Part shown: in pieces, positions 1 through 9,800 of the stretch
How the letters are laid out: each line of letters begins with the position of its first letter
Position numbering within the stretch: position 1 is the first letter of the stretch
DNA from: Symsagittifera roscoffensis
Taxonomy: Eukaryota > Xenacoelomorpha > Acoela > Convolutidae
Assembly (NCBI RefSeq): GCF_963678635.1
Contig: NW_026971140.1
Span: 1-39,134, forward strand
DNA length: 39,134 bases
Direction of reading: 5' to 3'
The notes under the pieces: model-generated
Database searches by the model: none
What the model was told of the DNA's origin: nothing
The model's input: the letters and a program-made list of their open reading frames with translations, nothing else
Translations under genes and position numbers: made by a program

Positions 1-1172
1 TTTAGCTTGTTTTGTTGTTTCTTTAAAACTAGTTTTTTGAATATGAAAGGGTCGGACCGATTGTTGAAGGTCCTGAATGAGTCAATTTTCTTTTCGAAAC
101 TTTCACAAAGCAGTAAAGTTTCACTTGTTGAAGCCAACTTAATTTTTACCGTAATTGTTGGAGCTCTACCGAAACAGTGAAAATCCTAATTATTTTTAGC
201 TTTCAGTTTCACGCAGTGAATTAATTTGAGTAAAATTTTCTGTTTTTGATAACAAAAGTTCATTACTCAAGAGTCTAGACATTAAAATTGATGCATATCA
301 GAACATTGATTTTTGATGAGTGATATCTGGCTAAATAAAATATGAGTGAGTTTTAGTGGAGTGTGACTGCTTTGCATGTTTTGTTGTTGTTCCGACTCTC
401 GTAACGAAAGTGACGGAATATTTGTGCTCGAGTGGGTTTTTTTCTTCAGTAAATATTCGACTTTTTAACAAGCCATTTTGACGGAATTTTTTTTCATTCA
501 AAAGTTATTGTTGTCTTGGGCTTGAATTAATAAAAAAATATTTTACTTGTGATCATTTTTGTAAAGTTATGGGGTTTGAAGATTGCCCTTTTGGCCAATT
601 TGGGACAATTAAATGCGATATTTTTCGCGCTATTAACGCGTAAGCGGAGATTTAACCCGTCGCAGAAATCGTTCCAAGTTACTCTTTCCTCAATTGCGCC
701 TGTGAACATCGGGACTTTAAAATCCTGACAGTCAAAGATATTGAGTTGAGAAGGATAATTACACAAAATCCGAAAAGAAATAACATGCAAAATTGGTTGT
801 TTGACATACGAAGTAAACTGAAACGCATTAGTTTTTCGTCATTTTTTTTTGTTTCGAACAATTGATTTTTCTCTGCCACAAATTTCCGTTATATAGTTTC
901 AAAAAGCATAATTCAAAATGTTTATGGTCGATTATTTCTATGTGGCGCAAAATAATTTCTGAAGACGCGATGCCAGTCATTTTGCGATGCCAGTTTTTCG
1001 TTAGGACGCGTTGCTAATCTTTTATAAGATAGCGCTGCAAGTTTATTCATAGGATGTGCCGTCAATCAAAAGGGCAACAATCAAATTATTCACCTATAAT
1101 TTTTGTTCAGTCGTTCTACCAAAATATTTTTTTTTCATGTTCGGAACTTTTTTTGGGCGCAAAATTTAAAGT

Positions 1173-1212
1173 AAACAAGACTGCTCGTATCAGGGCGAAG
1201 CCCTGAATGTTC
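1173..1212 (-). repeat. Dispersed ~40-bp repeat with palindromic core, copy 1
   Basis: This copy is the reverse complement of the copies at 5422-5463 and 5560-5597. It has a fixed flank (AACAAGACTGCTCGTAT) followed by the hairpin core CAGGGC-GAA-GCCCTG and then GAATGTTCC. The core can pair 6 + 6 bases around a 3-nt loop. It is too short to be a transposon on its own and may be a terminal or structural piece of a larger dispersed family. Confidence 0.75.
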
Positions 1213-1344
1213 CGACTGACTTTTAAGGCCTATGAAGCAGTAATAACATGAAAAAGTTAAAAGTCAAAATCTTTTCTTGAATGCTACAACAGCTCAAAAA
1301 ATTTTCTTTGGTCGAGCCGTCAGTTTGAAAGGGGCGTCACTGAA

Positions 1345-1572
1345 TTTGTTTGTTAAGTAACCTCGCCAGTGTTTTTTCGAGTCGACCTGCCAAAGTATTT
1401 CCTTAAATCGCTCCCCCAGTTTTTTTTTTAAATCAAGTCGTCAAAGACCTTTCTTAAGCAGCACAGCCGGTTTTTTCCTAAGTGGCTCCCCAAGTCGTTT
1501 TTTAAGTCGCACAATCAAATTATTATTTTTTTAAAATTGCGCCCTCAGTCTTCTCTTAAATCGCACAGCAGC
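1345..1572. repeat. Degenerate short-period tandem repeat
   Basis: About six imperfect units of roughly 30-40 bp repeat a pattern of a T-run, then CTTAAATCGC-like bases, then a CC/CAG-rich core. Units differ by substitutions and small indels, so this is an old minisatellite. The period was judged by eye. Confidence 0.45.
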
Positions 1573-1639
1573 TATCTCATTTTGAGATGGAAAATATTGT
1601 AGAGGAGTTAAAAAGGTACTACAAAACAATCAATCGCGT

Positions 1640-2443
1640 CTTTTTCTTCCTCCAGCTAAAATCTTAAATTTTGAAAACAGGTTCAATTCTGGAAAAAAAA
1701 GGAGAAAAACTACTTTTGATTATTTTTCACGGTTTAACTTTATCTCGAATATCAGATTGTGTGGCAAAAAATATCGTCCGATCATTTATTTCGATAGTGC
1801 AACTAATCTTTGAGGTAAAGTTCAGCAGTGAAGAAACATAACTAAAAGATGTCTTTTTATTAAAAGAAAAAAAGTTGTTTTCAAATTTTGCCTTGGTTTA
1901 TTTCCCGTTTTTTCATGATAAAACATAGAGGACCAAACACCAAGGTCTTTATTTGCGTCGCGTAATAAAATAAAAATGAAGTTTGTGTGTGTGCAATTTG
2001 AAAATTTTCTAAAAAAAAAACTATATGCAAAATCGTATGGCTTTCTAGTAGCTTGGTTTGCTTAAAATTAGCCAACGAATCCAGAATCCAAAAGAACCCA
2101 AGGTTCAGTGAAGGTTCAGGTGTACAAGATAACTAAAGATGATCAATCTCTAATTTTACTTTGTGGTCATGATGATACTGGGTAGAAAAGAATATCTTAA
2201 AGGGTAATTTTGCAATCAAGATTTTAGAAGAGGGCTTGGCAGTATTACAACAAAATCCTTTCAAAATTCTCTGAGATTATACGGGTTTTCTAAAGTCAAG
2301 TAATTGCTTGAAATGATGATTTCAATTACATAAATAACTTTCACGATTCTTACTGTTATGTTAAATGCTCACATTATTACAACTTTTCCTGGTTGTAAAG
2401 TGCAAGGAAACTCGAAGCTAAAATAGAGGTTGTAGATGTTAAA
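1640..2443 (+). repeat. 0.8-kb duplicated segment, copy 1
   Basis: It aligns colinearly and in the same orientation with 8636-9419. Shared blocks include TTAGCCAACGAATCCA, AGATTTTAGAAGAGGGC, TTATGTTAAATGCTCAC and TTTTCCTGGTTGTAAAG, in the same order and spacing. Many substitutions and small indels separate the copies. There is no coding content and no clear terminal repeats, so it is either a diverged noncoding dispersed repeat or a remnant of a local duplication. The other copy lies in intron 1 of the gene at 6857-12277. Confidence 0.85.
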
Positions 2444-2610
2444 CGAAAGTCTCTATTTGATCATTTCCTTAGCAAAAAATTAAGGCACAAAAATCAGTAC
2501 GAAAGTGATTGAATTCAAAATTTTTACTTGTCGATCACTTTAAACAAACAACAGTCAAAACGAGAAACCAAAAAAATTTTAATGAAAATTGAGGCATTAA
2601 AATATTATAA

Positions 2611-2632
2611 AAACAAGACTGCTCGTATCAGG
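2611..2632 (-). repeat. Dispersed 40-bp repeat, partial copy
   Basis: It carries only the AACAAGACTGCTCGTATCAGG half of the repeat and breaks off inside the palindromic core. Confidence 0.6.
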
Positions 2633-2806
2633 CTTGTATCAGTTTCTCATCAGTGCGAACTCAATAAATTCGAATTCAAATGTCTTGGGTTGTTTTCATA
2701 TGTACTTTTGTAAGAATTTTTTTCTGTTTTTTTTTTGCTATGAATGTGTTGTTTGCGATGATTTTTTCACAAAAAAGAAACCCTGTGAAGCAAGTTAGGA
2801 TTTATA

Positions 2807-2850
2807 CAGGGGCGTATTTAGGGGGGGGGGGGGGTTGCGGGAGCGCGCGC
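2807..2850. repeat. Possible DNA-transposon terminus with poly(G)14
   Basis: The sequence CAGGGGCGTATTTAGG runs into 14 G and then a GC-rich patch, unlike the AT-rich surroundings. Ends of the form CAGGGGCG...AGGGGG are common in hAT-like elements of animals (from general knowledge). No matching inverted end was found nearby, so this is at best a solo end or relic. Confidence 0.2.
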
Positions 2851-4556
2851 CAAAAAAACGCGATTTTCGAAAATGTTTTGAAAATCCGATTATTTATATA
2901 TATATTCGGATTATTTATATATATATTCCAACTAGGATGCGTCAAATTTTAAGACCAGTTTGCTTGGTAAAACGACAAAAACCTGATGAAAACCTTTTTG
3001 TTTTTCGTAGCTATAAAAAAATTGCAAGTTTTATGTTCAGTAAATGACTTTTTTGAGATTTTTTGAATCTCAATTCTGTATTGCTGATAAATGTTTGTTT
3101 CAAGGATACTCAAATCCACATCTGATGCATCAGAACAATTATGTCTGAGTCAAAGCATAGAAAATATCAAAACTTCTGCTTTGGTTTTATCCTACTTTGG
3201 TATTATCCTGGTCGTAGAACTTTTTCTAAATTTTGTCTTCATATAAGTGATGGCCACGCCACGACTTTACACAAAATTTCAGTTAATCTGTCTATGAAAA
3301 TGACCTTACAGGCCCTGAGTGTTTCAATAAAATTATCTGCCCATAGCATTCGCATGGATTTGATTCATTTTTGATTTAACCAAATAATGGGGTTTTCAAG
3401 TTTTAGCTACAGATTTTATGTCTTAGATTTTCTCCCTTTTTTAAAATTTCGTTCTACAACTTACGTTTTTTTTTGCTTGGAGCATACTGAGAAAAATCAT
3501 GCATCGAAATAAAATTTTATTGGCGTTATTCACAGGTGAATCAACTGAAGAAACGCGTTAATAGCATTAAAAACATAATTTATACCAAAGTGATCATTTG
3601 TGCAATTTTAAAAAACCGCTCAAGTTCACAAAAAAGAGTAGTCGATATCTAACAGATGAGAAAAAAAAATTTGGAAAATGGGTATGAGTAAAAGGTTGAT
3701 CTCAAGAAAAATCTACGCCGCTCAAGAAAGCATCAATCGCGGTTGACATGCATGCTGCTCAAAAAAGAATAGGTAAGTTATAGCAGGTACAATATTCGAT
3801 TTTTACATAATTTCAATTGATAGATTTTGAGGTCAAGAGTCCACTAATTATCAATGAATTTTGTTCTGGAGTTCAAAGCAGAAGAACAGACAGTTCAAGA
3901 AATTTTTTTGTTATTTTAAATAACGAAAAATCATGAGGATAAACTCTAAACTCAAATGCAAAATTGGATGTTTTTAGTTTCATCTAAAGTAATCAAGCAG
4001 CAGTTTCCAACGAGAGTAAAGAAAAAACCGCAAAAGGGCCAAACTTAATTTCAACAGCTAATTTCGTAGCTAAGGCGCTAATCGCTTTTATAAAACAACA
4101 GATATTGTATATCTATGATTAGGTTAAAATTTTAATTTTGGAAACCAAAACTATTCAGCGCATTTCAGAGAAACTGCATCTTTTTTGACAAACTTTTCTT
4201 TTCCAATGATTGAGAGAATTTCAATATTTTTAATTTGAGATAAAATTAATCAGTAGTCCTAAATATGGAAAAAATCTAGCCCTATCAAAATGAACTGCAA
4301 TTGAAACATGAAAAAAATCAGTAATTTTTTTGGCCCTCTTTGCCATTTTTACAATACAATTATAGACATTTTTTTTTGCCCATTTCCCGGACAGAATGGT
4401 TAATTGTCACTGTTAACAAATGAACTGTATTGGTTATGCCCATGAGAGGGATTGAATAAACAAAACTTTCCACTCATTGGCATGCACGAGAGATCTAATT
4501 AAAATAGCTCAATTTTTCTTATACTATTTTTTCGAGATCCTTTTGCATCGTAACTT

Positions 4557-4617
4557 TTATTTGTCCGGCTTTTTTTGTCCGGCTTTTTTTTGTCCGACTC
4601 TGTTTTGTCTGGCTTTG
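4557..4617 (+). repeat. Short tandem repeat, T-run plus GTCCGGC
   Basis: Four imperfect units of about 14-18 bp share the form TTTTTTTGTCCGGC; later units have GTCCGAC and GTCTGGC. It is a simple minisatellite with no coding role seen. Confidence 0.7.
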
Positions 4618-5421
4618 TGGAGGAGATCTCTTGATCCATTTTGGGAAGAAACGCTTTGTCATTACTAACTTTTAGTTATTTTTCCGATTTTCGAAGATAG
4701 TAAGGAATATATATTTTTTTTACTCAGACCATTTCTCCAAATATTTTTTCATCATAGTCCCAGAAGTGGCGCGATCACCACAAAACTATTCTGCCGTAAA
4801 GATTGCAATGAAATGCTCACTAAAAGACTATTGTGACTATAAGAGCGCTGTGATAATTTGATGCAGAAAACTTAAAACGCACATTCTACGCGTGGCTAGT
4901 TAATCCGCATCCCAAAATTGTTCCAAATTCTTATGAAGCAGGCTAGTAGGTCTTACTGTCGCGTTTTTTGAAGGCAGTGCGGAACTTTTTTGAGTGGTTA
5001 TTTTATTCAATCATATTTTGACCTGTTAAGTAAGTGCAGTGCAATTGACGAAATTTTTTTATATCATCTGATAGATAAAGTTATTCCAAGCTCAACATGA
5101 CGAGATGTTTTAACTGTAATCATTTTTTTCGCACGGGCCTTTGAAATTGCCAATTTGGCCAACTTGATATGATTCAAGTTCGATATATTGCATGCTTATA
5201 ACACGCGTAAGAAGCAAAGTAATGAGTTCCGAATTAAATTGACGCCATCGATTTAATCCTATTATCAAAATGTGAGACGCTAAACACTACTTTCGTTTTA
5301 TACCTAGTCTGTGGGGGGTTAAAATGAAGACAAAAAAGAAGAGAAATCGCTTGTCTTTTTCTCATTTAGTTTCTCAAATTTTCAACCAAAAAAAAACTTT
5401 TCAATTGGTCTTACTGCAACC

Positions 5422-5463
5422 GGAACATTCAGGGCTTTACCCTGAAACACGAGCAGTCTTGTT
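5422..5463 (+). repeat. Dispersed 40-bp repeat with palindromic core
   Basis: GGAACATTCAGGGC-TTTA-CCCTG is followed by an (A)CACGAGCAGTCTTGTT end. It has the same orientation as the copy 138 bp downstream and is inverted relative to 1173-1212. Confidence 0.75.
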
Positions 5464-5559
5464 AATTCCATACACGATTCTTAATACTTAACTTAAAATT
5501 TATATTTTGTCATTATTTGATTAACCAAAAATTATTCGAGACCAGTTTATGGACAGTCA

Positions 5560-5597
5560 GAACATTCAGGGAGTTGCCCTGATACGAGCAGTCTTTT
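5560..5597 (+). repeat. Dispersed 40-bp repeat with palindromic core
   Basis: GAACATTCAGGG-AGTTG-CCCTG is followed by ATACGAGCAGTCTT. The core has diverged slightly from the perfect palindrome of the 1173 copy, but the flanks are conserved. Confidence 0.75.
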
Positions 5598-6856
5598 TTG
5601 TTATAGCTAGATTTCGGTTATACTTAAGTGGTAATAACTAGGTTCTTGATCACCGCCTCGTTCAAACACTTGTATATACATCACTCGAAGCAATAATTGT
5701 AGCTTTCTTCTTAGTTATTAACCCTCGGGTACTTGCGTTGGATAGATCCGATCTCTTTTATTCGCCTTTCAGTCTTCTTCAGTGAACCTCGTCAGTTTTT
5801 AAGTATTAGTGAATCATTTGAAACTTGATACCTCTTAATGGATTTTAATTTGATAAGTTAATCATGATGCACAGTTAAAATTGATTCCAGGCTTCTAATA
5901 TTTAAAAGCCGCAACTAAAATGAAGGTCAACATTCATATCAGCTTTAGTGCATCACGATAGCTTTTCAATAAGTCAGTGAAGATGCACGTATTCAGTCCA
6001 CGCAAAAGTCAAAATAAACCACAAATGGTAGCTAGAAGTAACCAGATTGCATCGTTTTAACCCATTTTTGCTTTTTTCTACATGATTTTAGGGCCAAAAT
6101 GAAGAAAAAATGTCAATGACACGATGAGTATCAATCATGGCGCAAAAAAATTTAAGAAAAAAAACAAATAATTATGGTTCAGATTAGTAGAGTAACAAAA
6201 AAAATTGACACGCAGACACACACGAATTAGTTTTAATCCATGAAGATTGTTTTAAACAGTTATTCAATTAACCAAAAAGTTTCACCTTCAAAAGTTTTGT
6301 GATGCAGTTTTCAACAATGCAATAAAATACTAACTACCGATGTGCGAAATTGACTTGGAAGACTTATATAGTGGAGTAAAAAAGTAACGCGACGAGTTTT
6401 TATTCAAATCAATTGAGTGGTAAACAAGAAAAAGTGGCCCACAAAACTTTTCTCACTCCTGAAAATATTCATTTTAATTTGTCTGGCTGGAAACTGTTTT
6501 TTTTCTTTCCTCATTTTTTCTTACCGGTGCAGGAGACAATTATCTGATGAATCATAATTCAAAAAAGGAACAGGAAAATTTTTTTATGATACAAGAAGGT
6601 TGAAAAGTTTCAACAGTCTCCGTTGTTACACTGTTTAATCTGTGAGTCAGTTTCGATTGTGATCAAAATTTGTAGTTTATAATTTTAACATCAATTAAAT
6701 CTTGCTCTCAAACTTTCCTTGAAAAAATTTTTGCTTTAATTATGGTTTCGTTACTTTCTTTTTCCATTACAGATCTTCGAAAATAGCGAGAAACAAGTTA
6801 AACAAATTAAACCTGAGTCAAGCTTTATAACCTACATTGATGCAGAAAGCGGTCAA

Positions 6857-9800
6857 ATGGCAATAATGTTAGGTAAGTGTTGTTTGCATCCGTTTTGAAA
6901 TTCTGAGATATCCAAAAAGTCATGAGCTGCATAATCAAAATTGTTTTTCAACTTGTTGTTTGAGGTAGTTAAACTGCAATAAATTTGTTAGTGTACTTTT
7001 TTTTTCAGGATATCATGACCAAGTATTTTTTTTCACAAAAAAGACCATTGTATGAATTAATTTGTAATATAACCAGCTCAAAAGTTTTATCAAACTCGCA
7101 AATCCTCATGCTTTTGAATGAATGTAACTTGAACACTTGATTTTGTGCAAGTTGCAATTAATCGTCCGCGCGCGATTACGAACCGAAACCCGTAGATCAA
7201 AAACAAAAAACACACCAAAAAACCCTAATTCTTAACGAGGACGTTAAAGACGAACAACTGTTTGCAATGGAGAAAAAATGCAAATAACTAATAAATTAAC
7301 CAAAAAGGCAACTTTTATGTTAATTTCGATTTAACTATGCCACAAACTCTCCTAAGTCTTGCCCTCAGGTGTGTACCCGGGTTGACAAAAAGATCTTATC
7401 ATACAATTTCAATATATGAAAAATTTTTTATCTTACACTTCCATACAGTTCCATACGTACAGAAAACTGTATAAAATCTCTATGATCAGCGTTTTTCAAT
7501 ATATGAAAATAGCATGATAAGTATTTTTCCATAAACCAAAAAAATTGATTTTTTTTTTCAAATTTAATTTCAGAAAAAATTTAGGTTGTGTTTGTAACCG
7601 AACGCTAGTGACAAAGACCTTGGTTTACTGCAAATTCTTGCATATAAATTGCATAGAAAACGACCGAAATTGTCTGAGGGCTGTCTTTTACAAATGATAT
7701 ATTGAAAGTAGCAAACTTTTAAATTTTGGCAAAATTTTTCAACAATGATTTTTTTTAAAGATTTGAATCTTTAAAAGTCCAGACATTGATCACGGCTTGC
7801 CTAAACATGCCATGCAAAAGCAGTAGATTTTTTCGGCGTTTTTGAGAAAAAAAATACCAAAATTATTGAGCAAAAGGAAAAACAATCCAAAATTAGTGAA
7901 ATTAGTGTATCCAGGACTACGTTATGAAAACAAAAGTTTCAGAAAAAAGTATTTTGGAAAACGTTTATTTGAGTACAGGGTCCCATTTGCATTGAAAAAA
8001 AAATGTTTGGGCAATTTCAAAATTACTTTAGAAAAAAATTTTTTTTATGTCACCATCAAAAAATGTATTCATACAATTTCCATAAATGGAAATTGTATGA
8101 TAAGCATTTTTAAAAAAAAAACGAAAAAATCTAGTTTTTTTCATCACCAGATTGTTTTATTAAAATTATACAAACGCATTAATTTAACCTTTTTCTCCTT
8201 TTTTTGAAATTGTACGAAAATTATATGACAAGCATTTTCCCATGCACTTGATGTATGGAATTGTATGATAAGCATTTTTGGTGAATGGAGGTCAACCCTG
8301 GTATACAATGATGTATGGCTGCAAAAGTAAGCAAAATGCGTAGCAGTTCTCTTCCTCACTACTAAAACACTCATTTTCAATCTATTATAAGAAACTCTTT
8401 TCTTTCAATCTTCAAAAACTCTGACACTATGCAGGAGATCAAATTCTACAATATAATGTTGCGATGTTCAGATCAAAAAATTTGGTTCGTCAAAACTTTT
8501 TGTAAACAATCATAAGTGTTAAGAAGAATTCATTTGCCAAAACATAAATTTAATGCATTTTCTATTGGGTCAAAAAGTTCAGTTTTCAAATTTGTTTATG
8601 AAAAATTTAATGAAACTATTTTCATTCTACAGCATAAAACCTAAAATTTGAAAACATTCAATTCTGAAAAAAAAGGAAAATTACATTTTTATGATTCTTC
8701 TTAGTTTAACTTTACCTCAGTTATCAGATGTTGTGAGCAAAAATCAGTGGTCGCCAATTTATCTCGACAGTGCAACTAATATTTGATATAAAGTTCAGCA
8801 GTAACGAAACATAACTTTAAGATGTTCTTTTATCAGGAGAAAAAGGTTGTTTTCAAATTTGGCCTCGGTTTTTTCCGTTTTTCATGACAACACTTTGAGG
8901 ACCGAAAACTTATGACCATAAACTTTGAGGTCATATTTTTAGGTAAAAGGAGTTTTTAGAAAGGATTGCAAAATAATATGGCTCTCTGGTAGCTTAGTTT
9001 GTTTAGAATTAGCCAACGAATCCAAAATACCTAAAGGTTCAGTGAAAATTCAAGTGTACAAGACAACCAAAAATGATTATATTTTATCGAAATTTGAAAT
9101 TTGTAAACAAAATCTCTAATTGTACTCTGTGGTCAAAATGACACTGGGCAGAAAAAAATATCCTACAGAAAAATTTTGCAACAAGATTTTAGAAGAGGGC
9201 ATGAACGTATAACAACAGAATCTTTTCAAACTTCTCTGGAATTAAACTAGGTTTTTTGCTTTTTAAAGTAAAAAATTTCCCTTATATGATGGTTTTAATT
9301 ACATAAATTACTTTCACATTTTTAATGTTATGTTAAATGCTCACGTTATTACAAATTTTCCTGGTTGTAAAGATGAGTGCAAGGAAACTATAACTAAAAA
9401 ACAGAATGTAGATGTTAAATAGTTGGTTTTTAATTGGACACCAAACGGATATCAGTAAAAGTGGTCTTACTTGGTACACTTTAATAAGATTAAAAAAAGC
9501 TTCAAACGATACTAAATTTTTTTGTATCAAAAGAAGAGATAATTAATTATCCTTGTCATGAAAATCAAAAAAGTTATGTACTATTGATCTTAAAAATCAT
9601 TATGATAACTGTAATAATCCACGCCATTTTTATCAATATAATTAGCAATACTTTGAACCTAGTATTTACAGGAAAATCTTTGCAGGGCGTCGGGGCTTCA
9701 AACTTTTTTTTTCAAATCAATTGCGTTAACATGAGCGTCCTTTCGAGGCAGCATAAAGCAAATTTTTCACGCTCCATTTTTTGGTGTAATCAGACTTAAA

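Larger units (their letters stand above)
1..1639. other. Host noncoding DNA, AT-rich
   Basis: No coding region or convincing exon was found on either strand. ORFs here are short, low-complexity and without recognisable domains. The stretch holds one copy of the 40-bp palindromic dispersed repeat (1173-1212) and a degenerate short-period repeat (about 1345-1572). A segment at about 570-640, with a palindromic GCCAATTTGGCC-like core and an ACGCG end, resembles 5140-5215 and, inverted, part of 3553-3590. This suggests old dispersed repeats. Confidence 0.5.
2444..6772. other. Host noncoding DNA with scattered short repeats
   Basis: No gene is supported. It contains three copies of the 40-bp palindromic repeat (2611-2632 partial, 5422-5463, 5560-5597), a run of 14 G at 2821-2834, a 23-bp tandem duplication of an AT-rich word at about 2888-2933, and a short tandem repeat at 4557-4617. 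ORFs up to about 90 codons exist but read as low-complexity chance frames without splice signals that would join them. Confidence 0.5.

Noticed and set aside
7842-8207. 121-codon Lys-rich + strand ORF
   Set aside because: No ATG start, driven by A- and T-runs and by the repeated hairpin word; no splice context or domain.
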